Program-made: the position numbers and the translations under genes
Shown here: one piece after another, positions 45,379-54,946 of the stretch
Position numbering within the stretch: the stretch's first letter is position 1
Layout of the letters: every line of letters starts with the position of its first letter
Assembly: GCF_002946835.1 (NCBI RefSeq)
Contig: NZ_CP026652.1
Location: 6,138,001 to 6,202,000, forward strand
Direction: 5' to 3'
Source of the DNA: Streptomyces dengpaensis
GTDB lineage: Bacteria > Actinomycetota > Actinomycetes > Streptomycetales > Streptomycetaceae
Length of the DNA: 64,000 bases
The notes under the pieces: model-generated
Told to the model about the DNA's origin: nothing
Databases searched by the model: none
What the model saw: only the letters and a program-made list of their open reading frames with translations

Positions 45379-46692
45379 TCAGGACGCGGACGACGCGCAA
45401 GCCAGGAAGGTAGACCCGTTCGGCAACGATGTCGTCGGAGCGTCGATGTGCGAGAACGCGGTTCCGAACACAGTGACCATGACCTCCTCCACGGCGAGGG
45501 GCGGGTGGGCGTAGGTGTCCCAGGTCTCGGAGAATTTCGCGTGCCGGGATAGGGCTTGCACGGTTTTCGGGTCGTGTTTGCCGGAGCCGCCGAGCGTGGT
45601 GGTGTAGAAGTGCTTGAGGTCGTGGAAGCGGGTTCTGTCCGGAAGTCCGGCTTGCTTCACGGCCTTTCGCCATTTCTGGTGGAAGTCGCTGATCAGTACG
45701 GGTCGGCCGTGACGGTTCGTGACGATCAGGCCCTCGTCCGGCGGCTCGGCGTAGCCGCGTGCCCGGCGGCGGCGCTCGGCGCCTGGTGAGACGGGCTCCG
45801 GCTCAGAGAACCGTGACACGTGGTGTAGCAGCCGCCCGATCAGGAAGTGATCCACTGGCAAGGTGGCGTAGCTGGCCTTGGTCTTGAGGCGTACGGCCTT
45901 ACCGCGCTGCCGTTGCTCTTCGATGTGAAGCAGGTCGTGGTTCCAGGCCACCTGGCTTCGCTTCAGCCCGAAGGCCTCGCCCTGACGTAGTCCGGCGCAG
46001 GCTCCGAGCCAGATCAGGACCTCGTAGCGCGGCGCGACCTTCCGCATTGCCGCTGCGACCGCGGCGACCTGCCCAGGAGACAGTGCGACCTTGACGCGGG
46101 GGGTGACGTCCGGGAGGTCGATCCTCGCCACGATGTTGGGAGGGAGCGGGACGTCCTCGTCCAGCATGTAGTGCACGAGGATGCGCCAGGTCTTGAAGAT
46201 CTGGACGACGGTGCAGGCTGAGTCGATGCCTTGCTTGTCGAGGAGGTGGTCGACGAAGGCCATGGAATCGGGGCGGCGCAGGCTGTCTGCGGTGCGGTGG
46301 CCGGCGAAGGGCAGGATGTGGCTGCGGAGATGGCTTTCGTAGGTGTCGCAGGTATTGGCATTCTTCTTCCGCTTGCGCCTCCTGTTCATCATCTCGGTTG
46401 CGAAGTATTCAACTTGCAGGCTGCCCGGATTGCTGTCGCGCGACGTCTTCCTTTCGGCTTCCGTGAGCACCTTGTCCAGGCAGTCGCGGGCTTCCTGCCA
46501 GGTGGCAAAGGTCGGTCGTTTCTCTTTTCCTGAGTAGTCGGTGTACCGGGCCTGCCATCGGTGGCCTCGGCCGTGGTCCGCAGACGGATACAGAGACTGC
46601 TGTGGCGCGCCACAGCGGCACGGTGTGTCACCGCGTTCTGGTTTTGGATATCTCTTGTGCCAGCGATCGAACGGCTCGATTGGCTTGCTCAT
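45379..46692 (-). CDS. Tyrosine site-specific recombinase (integrase)
   Basis: 437-aa phage/ICE-type integrase. The N-terminal part includes a Cys-rich arm-binding region (CRCGAPQQSLYPSADHGRGH) and an AP2-like WQARYTDYSGKEKRPTFATW. Core-binding SAM-like domain ANTCDTYESHLRSHILPFAG. Catalytic domain with GACAGLRQGEAFGLKRSQV (catalytic Arg), VDHFLIGRLLHHV, RTRFHDLKHFYTTTL (H-x-L-K-H, with K for the usual second R), LSRHAKFSETWDTYAHPPL (His and nucleophilic Tyr). ATG start after GGGCAGGGC. No tRNA gene or att repeat is visible within 300 bp of either end, so the attachment site is unknown. It is divergent from the XRE regulator, as in many Streptomyces integrative elements. Confidence 0.88.
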   Translation of the reverse strand: MSKPIEPFDRWHKRYPKPERGDTPCRCGAPQQSLYPSADHGRGHRWQARYTDYSGKEKRPTFATWQEARDCLDKVLTEAERKTSRDSNPGSLQVEYFATEMMNRRRKRKKNANTCDTYESHLRSHILPFAGHRTADSLRRPDSMAFVDHLLDKQGIDSACTVVQIFKTWRILVHYMLDEDVPLPPNIVARIDLPDVTPRVKVALSPGQVAAVAAAMRKVAPRYEVLIWLGACAGLRQGEAFGLKRSQVAWNHDLLHIEEQRQRGKAVRLKTKASYATLPVDHFLIGRLLHHVSRFSEPEPVSPGAERRRRARGYAEPPDEGLIVTNRHGRPVLISDFHQKWRKAVKQAGLPDRTRFHDLKHFYTTTLGGSGKHDPKTVQALSRHAKFSETWDTYAHPPLAVEEVMVTVFGTAFSHIDAPTTSLPNGSTFLACASSAS

Positions 46693-46852
46693 GTGCCCTG
46701 CCCACGAAAACGGAGCTGCGTGCTGGACCTGTCACCGCCCCTTTCGCGCTGGCTTGGCGACGTGCCGCGACGGCGTTGTTGCTGTCTGCCAGGGCGATGC
46801 TGTCCGCTACAACGAGTAGTTATGCACAGCTGTTCATGGTGTCCACAAAGGT

Positions 46853-46868
46853 GTGACGGTCGAGTCAC
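46853..46868. promoter_or_regulatory. GTGAC-N6-GTCAC inverted repeat before the XRE gene
   Basis: Short palindrome GTGACGGTCGAGTCAC, directly before the GTG start of the XRE regulator and within the 179-bp region shared with the divergent integrase. It is a plausible autoregulatory operator, but the arms are only 5 bp. Confidence 0.3.
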
Positions 46869-46871
46869 CGT

Positions 46872-47147
46872 GTGCCAGCACGTGAACCAACACCGGACCC
46901 GCGACTCCTGTCCCTGGGCATGCAAATCCGTCGTCTCAGAGAGGAGCGGAGATACAGCCTGGAAGAACTTGCAGAGCGCAGCGGGCTGAGCTTTCGTGGC
47001 CTCATCTATATCGAGCATGGACAGCGCAGCCCCAGCGTGCTGACGCTCTTGGATATCGCTGCGGGGCTTGATGTGGAGCCGGGGGAACTCGTCAATCACA
47101 TCGCCCAGGAAGACTCCGGTTCCTCTGCCTCCGATGGTCCGAGCTGA
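46872..47147 (+). CDS. XRE-family helix-turn-helix regulator
   Basis: 91-aa DNA-binding protein. A single Cro/CI-type helix-turn-helix: LGMQIRRLREERRYSLEELA (about 15-34), then ERSGLSFRGLIYIEHGQRSP and SVLTLLDIAAGLDVEPGELV. It has no other domain. The start is GTG 46872 with no ribosome-binding site seen. A leaderless transcript, or a start at the internal ATG 46920, is possible. Being divergent from the integrase suggests control of excision or integration. Control of the downstream Gabija genes is less likely because 409 bp separate them. Confidence 0.8.
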   Translation: MPAREPTPDPRLLSLGMQIRRLREERRYSLEELAERSGLSFRGLIYIEHGQRSPSVLTLLDIAAGLDVEPGELVNHIAQEDSGSSASDGPS

Positions 47148-47556
47148 CAATGCGAGGATCGTGAATGCGGTAGGCGTCCTGGGGTCGTGGGCTGTCCTCG
47201 CCGTCTGGCGGTCCGCCCTGAGGCCCGCGCGAGTGGTGTACAGGAACCCGTCGAGCACCCAGCCCTTGCTGCACAGCCGTGGTCGGACGGCCGGTTGTCG
47301 TCCTGGCCGTGGGCGCTTCCCCTTCGATCCCCTTCCAGCCGCGCCAGGGTGGCCTGACTGTCGTGCCCTGACCCTGGAGGCGGCCGATGTGATTTGACGT
47401 GCCCATATCTGGCAGTGGGGATGTATGTCATTCGCGGGGCACGAGTGTTGCGATGAATCGTATGATGCGTCAGGACCGCGTGCAGGTAGGGCACTTGAGG
47501 CGGTTGCATTCGCCTGGGCCAGCCAGTGCGCGGGCCTCATCGCTCGGGGGAAGTCG
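47148..47556. other. Intergenic stretch before Gabija
   Basis: No supported gene. Frames on both strands are open but show no family pattern. The last bases hold the GGGGGAAG ribosome-binding site of gajA (47546-47553). Confidence 0.4.
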
Positions 47557-49437
47557 TTGTACCTTGCCTGCCTGTATGCAGAGAACTTCCGGATCTTCGG
47601 CGCGGCGCCGCAGATGGACGGCGACAAGGACGCCAGCCTGAGCCTGGACTTTGGTCCGGCTACGAATGTCCTCGTCGGGGAGAATGACAGCGGTAAGACG
47701 GCCATCATCGATGCGATCCGCCTGTGTCTGCTGACGACGGCGGCTGACTTCTACCGCATCACGCGTGACGATTTCCATGTCGGACCGGACGGCCGTGCGG
47801 GCACTTTCAAGATCACCTGTGGTTTCAAGGACCTCACGACGGAGGAGCAAGCCGTCTTCCTTGAGTTGCTGACCACGGACGATGAGGGCAACGTCGGCCT
47901 CTACGTCACCGTCAAGGCGGAGTTGATGGACCCGCTGCGGCCCCACCGTGTCGCGGTGACCACGCGCACCGGCCGCGAGGGGCAGGGGCCGGCCCTGGAC
48001 GGTGCCGCGCGTGAATTGCTGAAAGCCACCTACCTGCGTCCGTTGCGGGATGCAGAGGCGGAGTTGCGCTCCGGCCGGGGATCGCGGCTGTCGCAAATCC
48101 TGGCCGGCTACCCGGCCATGCGTGCACAAGGTGAGGACGACTTCGACGAGGAGGAGGACAGCGCCTCCACCCTGGTCGGGATCCTGCGCCGCGCGGAACG
48201 GCACATCAGCGACAACGAGGCCGTCAAGACGGCCCGGGACGACATCAACACCGGTTACCTGCAGAAGTTCTCCATCGGCTCCGACGTCCTGCGCGGTGAG
48301 ATCGGCGTCGCGGGCGATGCCACCCTGGCCCGTGCGCTGGAGCGGCTGGAGCTGACGCTGTTCGCGGGAACGGGGGAGTGGACCCGGCACGGCCTGGGGT
48401 ACAACAACGCCCTGTTCATGGCGGCCGAACTGCTCCTGCTCGGCAACAGCGCCTTCGCGCCCCTGCTGCTGATCGAGGAACCCGAAGCCCACCTCCACCC
48501 GCAGCTCCAGACCCGCATCATGGACCTCCTGCGGGATCGCGCCCAGACCGCGAACACAGCGGAGACGCCGCCGGTCCAGGTCATCCTCACTACCCACAGC
48601 CCCAACCTGGCCTCGGCCATCCCGGTCGAACACCTCACCCTCGTCGCCCGCGGATCCACCTTCCGCCTGGCACCGGGCCTGACCCAGCTCGACGAGGGCG
48701 ACTACGCCTTCCTCACCCGCTTCCTCGACGTGACCAAGGCCAACCTGTTCTTCGCCCGCAGCGTGGCCATCGTCGAGGGCGACGCCGAAGCCATCGTTTT
48801 GCCCGCCCTCGCACAGGCGGTCGGTCGGTCCTTCAGCGAATGTGGCGTCAGCGTCGTCAATGTCGGCGGCGTCGGTCTCTTCCGTTACAGCCGGATCTTC
48901 CAGCGCGAGGGTGAGCAGATACCGGTCGCCGTGGCCTGCATCCGGGACCGGGACCTGGTTCCCGCCGGTACCTCCGCGGAGATGCGCAAGAAGCTGAAGT
49001 GCTCGGCGGAGATGACCAAGCAAGAGATCGACAAACACGTCGCAGGGTTGAAAGAGGAGGACAGCGGCCACGTACGCACCTTCGTCTCCGACCACTGGAC
49101 GTTGGAGTACGACCTGGCCGCCGGCTCCTGGGCCATGGCGACCCTGATGCACCAGGCCGTTCGTGCCGCTGTCGCCTCCAAGACCACCTGGCCCACCGCG
49201 GACAGACTCGCCGACTTGGACCGACTGGCGCAGGAGGAGGTCAAGAAGTGGCGAGAGAGCAACGTTCCCCTGGAGAAGGCGGCCTTGGACATTTATGAGC
49301 CGCTGCGCATGGGCCGGGGCAGTAAGCCGATCGCCGCCCACCACGCGGCCCGGCTCCTGCAGACCACCTCCGTGACCGAGGACGATCTGCCGCCCTACCT
49401 CGTAGCTGCCTTCGCGTACCTGTGCAGCGAGGTCTGA
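47557..49437 (+). CDS. gajA: Gabija GajA, OLD-family ATPase/nuclease
   Basis: 626-aa OLD-family protein. ABC-type ATPase half: LYLACLYAENFRIFG, Walker A VLVGENDSGKTAIIDAIRLC (about 36-55), ALFMAAELLLLG (signature region), Walker B LLLIEEPEAHLHPQLQTRI, and VILTTHSPNLASAIP. TOPRIM nuclease half from about residue 400: VAIVEGDAEAIVLPALAQAV (invariant Glu), NVGGVGLFRYSRIF, AVACIRDRDLVP (D-x-D), and WTLEYDLA. Together with the UvrD-like helicase gene 3 bp downstream this is the Gabija defence pair: GajA nicks DNA when nucleotides are depleted and assembles with GajB. The TTG at 47557 begins the family's MYLxxLxxxNFR opening and has GGGGGAAG before it. An upstream ATG (47425) would add 44 unrelated residues. 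Confidence 0.9.
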   Translation: MYLACLYAENFRIFGAAPQMDGDKDASLSLDFGPATNVLVGENDSGKTAIIDAIRLCLLTTAADFYRITRDDFHVGPDGRAGTFKITCGFKDLTTEEQAVFLELLTTDDEGNVGLYVTVKAELMDPLRPHRVAVTTRTGREGQGPALDGAARELLKATYLRPLRDAEAELRSGRGSRLSQILAGYPAMRAQGEDDFDEEEDSASTLVGILRRAERHISDNEAVKTARDDINTGYLQKFSIGSDVLRGEIGVAGDATLARALERLELTLFAGTGEWTRHGLGYNNALFMAAELLLLGNSAFAPLLLIEEPEAHLHPQLQTRIMDLLRDRAQTANTAETPPVQVILTTHSPNLASAIPVEHLTLVARGSTFRLAPGLTQLDEGDYAFLTRFLDVTKANLFFARSVAIVEGDAEAIVLPALAQAVGRSFSECGVSVVNVGGVGLFRYSRIFQREGEQIPVAVACIRDRDLVPAGTSAEMRKKLKCSAEMTKQEIDKHVAGLKEEDSGHVRTFVSDHWTLEYDLAAGSWAMATLMHQAVRAAVASKTTWPTADRLADLDRLAQEEVKKWRESNVPLEKAALDIYEPLRMGRGSKPIAAHHAARLLQTTSVTEDDLPPYLVAAFAYLCSEV

Positions 49438-49440
49438 GCA

Positions 49441-51348
49441 ATGACGAACCTGTACGCGCCCGACGTCTTCATCAAGGACAGGGTCGAGGCCCTCGCCCAG
49501 CAACTCGGCCTCGACCTGCCGCACCAGGAACAGTGGAACTTCATCCAGAGCGCGGAATCCCTGGACCTCCAGGCAGCTCCCGGCTCGGGAAAGACCAGCC
49601 TGATCGGCCTCAAGCTCGCCCTCCTGTGCCAGGCATGGGCCTCGCCCACACGCGGCATCTGCGTCCTGTCCCACACCAACACGGCCAAAGACGAGATCAC
49701 CCACCGCCTCACCGCCACACCGGCGGGACGCCGGCTCCTGCAGTACCCGCACTTCATCGGCACGATCCAGGCCTTCACCAACACCTTCCTCGCCCTGCCA
49801 GCCCTACGGTCCCGGGGCATCGAAGTCCAGACCGTAGACGACCAGGCCTACACGGACGAGGCCCTCCGGCTGCTCGAACGCCACCCCAGGTTCCGGAAAC
49901 TCAACACCGCACTCGGGCACCGCACGAACGGCCCCGCACTCGTCGCCGAGGCCCGCTACGTGTGCGACGCCGGAGACCTGATCGCGACAGGGCCTGACGG
50001 CACCCCGCCCTTCAAAGCGTCCAGCGACAGTGGCCAACAATTCGCCGCCCTCAAGGAAACGCTCACCGAGCGAGGCATCTTCCGCTACCACGACATGTTC
50101 GCCCTCGCCGAGCACCACCTCTTCCATCACCCCCAGCTCGCGCTGGCCACAGCCCACCGCTTCCCCTTCGTCCTCCTGGACGAAATGCAGGACACCAGCG
50201 ACCTCCAGCAACGCCTGCTCGACAAGGTCTTCGGCCCGCCGGGCACGGTCGTCCAGCGCGTGGGTGACATCAACCAGCGCATCTTCGCCGACGCACCGGA
50301 TGCCGCACAGCCCTCGTCGTTCCCGCTGCCGCACGCCGCCCAACTCCCCGTCAGCCGCCGCTTCGGCAGCAAGATCGCAGCACTCGCCAGCGACCTCACG
50401 GTCCACCGCCACCAGCGCATCGACGGCGCCGGCCATGAGGGGACCGTCGCCCTCCTGCTCTTCGACGACGACACCGTCGCCGAGGTCGTACCGGCCTTCG
50501 AACGGATGGCAGCGGCCGCGGTCCCCCGCCAGCTGCTGCTGGACAACCCGCCCCGCGTCCTGGGCGCCCGCCTCATACGGGGAAGCGCCAAGGCCTTTCC
50601 CCAATCCGTCTCCTGCTACGTACCCGGCTTCACCAGCACGCCGGTCCAGACGACCGGCAGTCTCATCACGACGACACGCACCGCCCAGGCCCAGCGGCAA
50701 TCCGGCGACAACCACGCAGCGATCACACTCCTGTGGAACGCAATCCGTGACGTAGCCCGACTCGCCAGTGTCGGCGGTCTGCCCCCGCTGAGGCGACTGG
50801 ACCGAGACCCGGCCACCGCCGGAGGCCGGGCACGCCTGCTTCTGCACGATCTGCTGACGAGCCCACTCGACAGCCACGTCGAATGGGCTGTCCTCACCGC
50901 CCGGCTTCTGCGGCTGCTGCCGGACCTGACCCAGAGCCCCCTGAAAGGTGTCGCCCGTCTCGCAGATCCCCTCGCCCACATCCCGTACATCGCCCAGCTG
51001 GCGCCCGTGCCCGAGGCGTCGGCTGATGCGGACCACGGTGTGGTGGCGTCGGTTGCGGGATCGATCCAGAGCGCCAAGGGCGAAACCCACGCGGCCACAC
51101 TCATCCTCGAATGCCTGGAACGCAGCGGCAAGAAGTACGACGTACACGAGGTCCTCGGACTCCTGAGCCGACAGCAGGACGCCTCCAAGGCCCTGGTCAC
51201 GATCCAGCGCGCGGCACAACTCGTCTTCGTGGGCGCCACCCGCCCCACCCATCTGCTCGCCTTCGCCGCGCACCGCACACGAGCCGAACCGCACATCGAG
51301 GCGATGACGGCCCGCGGCTGGTCTGTCCACGACGTCCACGTCCACTGA
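49441..51348 (+). CDS. gajB: Gabija GajB, UvrD/PcrA-like helicase
   Basis: 635-aa SF1A helicase partner of GajA. Walker A LQAAPGSGKTSLIGLKLALL (about 40-59), motif Ia CVLSHTNTAKDEITHRL, GTIQAFTNTFLALP, Walker B FVLLDEMQDTSDLQQRLLDK (about 242-261), motif III VVQRVGDINQRIFAD, and SRRFGSKIAAL. Late motifs are SIQSAKGETHAATLILE (motif V, Q-S-x-K-G) and LVFVGATRPTHLLAFAA (motif VI variant, A-T-R-P). It is short for UvrD and fits GajB. ATG start 3 bp after the gajA stop, so co-transcribed. Confidence 0.88.
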   Translation: MTNLYAPDVFIKDRVEALAQQLGLDLPHQEQWNFIQSAESLDLQAAPGSGKTSLIGLKLALLCQAWASPTRGICVLSHTNTAKDEITHRLTATPAGRRLLQYPHFIGTIQAFTNTFLALPALRSRGIEVQTVDDQAYTDEALRLLERHPRFRKLNTALGHRTNGPALVAEARYVCDAGDLIATGPDGTPPFKASSDSGQQFAALKETLTERGIFRYHDMFALAEHHLFHHPQLALATAHRFPFVLLDEMQDTSDLQQRLLDKVFGPPGTVVQRVGDINQRIFADAPDAAQPSSFPLPHAAQLPVSRRFGSKIAALASDLTVHRHQRIDGAGHEGTVALLLFDDDTVAEVVPAFERMAAAAVPRQLLLDNPPRVLGARLIRGSAKAFPQSVSCYVPGFTSTPVQTTGSLITTTRTAQAQRQSGDNHAAITLLWNAIRDVARLASVGGLPPLRRLDRDPATAGGRARLLLHDLLTSPLDSHVEWAVLTARLLRLLPDLTQSPLKGVARLADPLAHIPYIAQLAPVPEASADADHGVVASVAGSIQSAKGETHAATLILECLERSGKKYDVHEVLGLLSRQQDASKALVTIQRAAQLVFVGATRPTHLLAFAAHRTRAEPHIEAMTARGWSVHDVHVH

Positions 51349-52075
51349 GCGACTACTTGCTGCACCGCCGGGGCCGGGCAGGTGGCCAGGGCACGGAGCC
51401 ACCGCCCTCGCAGGCCTCGCGGGCTGGCACAGGCCGGAATACGCCCTTGTGCCCCTCGGGAAGCCCGATCAGACATTCGCTTCGAGTGCGATTTTGGGGG
51501 ACTGCAAGTCTGCCGTGAACGAACTGGAAGGTGCAGGGTGTAAGAGGAAAGGACATTGCTCGCCAATATCGTCATGTCTGGTTCGTGATGCCGGAAAATC
51601 CTGCGTCCCGAGAGTGCGAGAAAAGCATCTGCCGACCGGAATCCGAGCGGTCACGCTGAACGGTATGCGTCTGACTCTCGCGCGATTACTGCTGTCTCCT
51701 GTCACCAGCAGCCGTGCCGCCTGGGCGGCAGCCAGGAGCCGTGGCCAGCTCTCCTTCGATGCTGCATGGCGCCGAGAACGCCTGGCCAGGCACCCTGATG
51801 AGCTGGTCTACCGCCTCCACGGACACCTCCCGCCACAGGGTCCAGAAGCCGGACGTGACACGGGACCTATACACGGACAACCGGGCGTAGAACCAGGCCG
51901 CGAATACGAGAAGTGAAGCCATGGCCGTGCGCGGAAAAGTGGCTCCTGATACAGGAGAAACATGTGTGACAGAAGGGAATGGATGCCTTTCGGTCATGTT
52001 TCCAATGGGGCGATTTCGCGGCCGGTGTGCGAGTGAGAATTCCTGACACGAATCGACGCGAGCCAGGGGGAGTTC
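51349..52075. other. 727-bp stretch without a supported gene
   Basis: No family-like frame on either strand. A minus-strand frame 51686-51997 has one hydrophobic run (MASLLVFAAWFYARLSVY) and could be a small membrane protein, but lacks a ribosome-binding site and any similarity. The base composition is slightly less GC-rich than the neighbours. The right end holds the GGGGGAG ribosome-binding site of the next operon. Confidence 0.35.
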
Positions 52076-52624
52076 ATGTCTGACTTCAGTGCTCTATCCG
52101 CACTGCTCGGTGCCGGGCTGCCGGCCACCTTCACGTTTCTCTACCAGCGCCTTGAGAACCTGCTGGACCGGCGAGGCGCTCCTGAAGCCGACTTGGCGTT
52201 ACCCGTGCCGCTGCGGGGAGAGTTGGCGCTGCCGCTGACCGTCGGTGAGGAGCAACTCGCGGCGCATCACGGAGAGCTGGAGCTGCTGCGCGACGCTCTT
52301 GGCGCGTACCGCCGCGGTGCAGCGCGCGTCGACGTGGACAATCCCGAGCTCCTACGAATGCTGGGGCGGCTGCGCGGCAGGCTAGAGGACCTCTATGGGC
52401 AGCGGCTGACGTTCCAGGGGGAGGAGGACCGGCAGCCTTCCGGTCCCTTCTCGCGACAGAAGATCCACACTGTGCGCGGCCACGTCACCGGCATGCATGC
52501 AGACGACACCATCAGCGGACACGCGGAGACAGACCAGGACATCACCACTGTCGCCGAAGGCGCCACAGTCACCGGCATGCGCGCCAGGAACATCGGCAGC
52601 CCGCCCAAGCGGCCCCAGCGCTGA
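52076..52624 (+). CDS. Unassigned 182-aa protein, first gene of a three-gene operon
   Basis: A hydrophobic or amphipathic start (FSALSALLGAGLPATFTFLY) may touch the membrane. A helical, acidic middle follows (HHGELELLRDALGAYRRGAA; LLRMLGRLRGRLEDLY). The C-terminus has a repeat-like strand pattern: VRGHVTGMHADDTISGHAET then ITTVAEGATVTGMRARNIG, where VxGHVTGM and ATVTGMRA recur at even spacing, like a small beta-solenoid. No catalytic residue set recognised. ATG start after GGGGGAG. It lies 36 bp before the NTPase-like gene. Confidence 0.65.
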   Translation: MSDFSALSALLGAGLPATFTFLYQRLENLLDRRGAPEADLALPVPLRGELALPLTVGEEQLAAHHGELELLRDALGAYRRGAARVDVDNPELLRMLGRLRGRLEDLYGQRLTFQGEEDRQPSGPFSRQKIHTVRGHVTGMHADDTISGHAETDQDITTVAEGATVTGMRARNIGSPPKRPQR

Positions 52625-52660
52625 ACCTCACTGCCCCGACAGCCTCAAGAAGGACCGCCT

Positions 52661-54946
52661 GTGACCGCCAGCGCCCCCACGCCGCAAACACCGGACGCAC
52701 TCCCGACCACTGCCCCATCCCCTGCACCACATCCCCTCATGGGGCCCGCTCCTGACGCAACGACAGCGCCATCCAACCCGCCCGAACTCAGCTGGCAGGA
52801 AGCCCCGCCCGCCCCCGACCTCCCCGACGACGCCTCGACACTACACACTCCGGAGAAAGCGGACGCTCCCGCAGAACAAGGAACTCCTGAAGACGACGGC
52901 AGCTCCGAGGACACCGACCTCCACGATGAGATCACCGAGCCCGGCTGGGCCGGACAGGTCAGCCAACGCATCGGTACGAACCGCGGCACCGTCATCGGCA
53001 CTCTCATCGAGCAAGGATTCCGCCGGCTACGGGGTATTCCACTGCCCCCTACGGAAGTCGCCGCGCAGTTGAAGACCTACGTCCGCCACGAAGACGACGA
53101 CCAGGCCATTCGCAAGATCCTGGACCAATGGCCGGTCGTCGTCCTGACGGGACAAGACGGCACCGGCCGCTTCAGCACCGCCCTGGACATAATGCGCCGT
53201 CGCGTTGGCGACACCATCCGTCAAGTGCGCCGGGAACCATATGCGCCGTTCGACATGGCAGGGCTGCAAGAGCCCCATACCGGATGGATCCTGGACTTGC
53301 GCGCGGAACAGCCCCCAGCCGGCTTCGGCCGCGAACTGGTCGAGGACGCAGACAAGCTGCCAGAGGGATCCTGTCTCGTCGTCCTGATGAGCACCACAGC
53401 CTGGGCCACATGCGGACGGGGAGCAACGGACATCGCCAGGCCCCTGGAAGGACCACCACGCAAGGACATCCTGGACAGGCAACTCAAACAGGCGCCATTC
53501 GCCATTGACATCGACGACTGGCTCTCGTCCGAGCCCATCAGCAGAGGCATCGCCTCCCTCCTTCCGGCGCAAGTGGCCGCCTGGGCGAACGCCATCATCA
53601 CCACCGAGGACATCGAACGCCGCAAAGGCCGTCCCGCATCCGACGGATCGCCCGACACCGACTACTTCAAGGGCCTGGTCCGGGAAGTAGTCAAGGCTGC
53701 AGAAGACTGGCGCACCGAGCTTCTCAACTGGCACAACACTCACAGCGACAGCGCCTACCGCAACTACCTCCTGGCGGCCGCTGTACTGGAGGGAGCGAGC
53801 TCGGACAAGATCTACAAGGCATCCGGCAGCCTGGCCACGGCGCTCAACGAGAAGTCCGAGCCCCGCAGTGGCCAACAGGGGCTGGGTGTCGTCGCGCTGA
53901 CACACACAGCCAACGCCGATCTGCAGCCCGACGGCACCATCCGCTTCCGCTACCACAACTACGCCGAAGCGGTCGTCGACTACTTCCTCGACGACCGACC
54001 CCACCTCCTGGAAGAGTTCACCCGCTGGACCGCTGCCCAAGTCACCACCCTTGGCGAAGCAGACCTGGCCGCACCACTGGCCCAGCGTGTCAGCCACTGG
54101 ACCGTCCACTACACCGCACGCCACCGTAGGACGAGCCTCCTGCGCTCCCTGGCCGAGCAATGGTCCTCCTCGCACGCCGACGCAGCATGCGACCTGCTGG
54201 TGCTCGCCGCAATCGACGACCACGCCGGCGCACTGGCCCGCAACGCCTACCGGCGATGGGCCAACGAGACGGACACGCTCAGCACTGACTTCAAAGTCGT
54301 CCTCATCCGGGCCGTCCAGCGTCTCGCCGCTATCTACCCGACCAGCATGCTGAGCAGAATCGCTGAACTGGCCACCCCTGCACAGCAGAACGCTGTCCAC
54401 AGTGACAAAGTCACCGCTGCCATCAGTCAGGCCCTCAACGTCCTGTGGGACCAGGACGACCAGCGATCAGCCATCCACAAGCAGCTCACCCAGTGGGCTG
54501 CTGATCACCGCATAGCCCAGCAGGCGGCAGCGCAAAGCACGTTCGCTCACCTCGCCACCCGCGGCACGCCTGGCGGACCCGCTCTCCTGACAGACAAGCG
54601 AACCACGACCGCGTGGCTGGCCGACATGTGGCGCAACGCCCTGCCGACGACCACCTGGTCCCCGGTCGTAGCACAGGCGTTCGCCTACTGGATGCAGACC
54701 GCCCTCGGCACACCCGACCTCAGCCCCACCATTCAGCAGATCTTCCTGAACGCCGTACACCGCCCCACCGACCCCCACTACAGCGCGCCACGACTGCTCG
54801 CCATGCAGAACCTGCTCTTCAGCTGGGCGCCCGCACCGCCCTCGCAAGTACCCAGCGACGCCGCCCACCTGCGCGACCAGCTCCTGACCCGCCTGAGGGC
54901 CGAAGACCCCGCCGCACCCCCGGACCCTCATGCGCCGCAACCGTGA
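52661..54946 (+). CDS. Large protein with degenerate P-loop (STAND-like), second gene of the operon
   Basis: 761-aa protein. The first ~110 residues are Pro/Ala/Thr-rich and acidic and probably disordered. About residues 150-300 form an NTPase-like core: VVVLTGQDGTGRFSTALDIM is a Walker-A-like loop in which the invariant Lys is Arg (GxxGTGRFS), and SCLVVLMSTTAWATCGRGAT sits where Walker B/sensor sequence would be. The remaining ~450 residues are helical, HEAT/TPR-like by eye (HYTARHRRTSLLRSLAEQWS; AVQRLAAIYPTSMLSRIAEL). The loss of the P-loop Lys suggests weak or no ATP hydrolysis. GTG start. It overlaps the third gene by 17 bp. The build recalls sensor proteins of abortive-infection systems, but no family was identified. 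Confidence 0.65.
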   Translation: MTASAPTPQTPDALPTTAPSPAPHPLMGPAPDATTAPSNPPELSWQEAPPAPDLPDDASTLHTPEKADAPAEQGTPEDDGSSEDTDLHDEITEPGWAGQVSQRIGTNRGTVIGTLIEQGFRRLRGIPLPPTEVAAQLKTYVRHEDDDQAIRKILDQWPVVVLTGQDGTGRFSTALDIMRRRVGDTIRQVRREPYAPFDMAGLQEPHTGWILDLRAEQPPAGFGRELVEDADKLPEGSCLVVLMSTTAWATCGRGATDIARPLEGPPRKDILDRQLKQAPFAIDIDDWLSSEPISRGIASLLPAQVAAWANAIITTEDIERRKGRPASDGSPDTDYFKGLVREVVKAAEDWRTELLNWHNTHSDSAYRNYLLAAAVLEGASSDKIYKASGSLATALNEKSEPRSGQQGLGVVALTHTANADLQPDGTIRFRYHNYAEAVVDYFLDDRPHLLEEFTRWTAAQVTTLGEADLAAPLAQRVSHWTVHYTARHRRTSLLRSLAEQWSSSHADAACDLLVLAAIDDHAGALARNAYRRWANETDTLSTDFKVVLIRAVQRLAAIYPTSMLSRIAELATPAQQNAVHSDKVTAAISQALNVLWDQDDQRSAIHKQLTQWAADHRIAQQAAAQSTFAHLATRGTPGGPALLTDKRTTTAWLADMWRNALPTTTWSPVVAQAFAYWMQTALGTPDLSPTIQQIFLNAVHRPTDPHYSAPRLLAMQNLLFSWAPAPPSQVPSDAAHLRDQLLTRLRAEDPAAPPDPHAPQP

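Noticed and set aside
47470..49752. 760-codon open frame antisense to gajA
   Set aside because: Shadow of gajA caused by third-position GC; no similarity.
49804..51402. 532-codon open frame antisense to gajB
   Set aside because: Shadow of gajB; helicase motifs are on the plus strand.
51686..51997. Small minus-strand membrane protein
   Set aside because: One hydrophobic run only, no ribosome-binding site, atypical composition; not strong enough to call.
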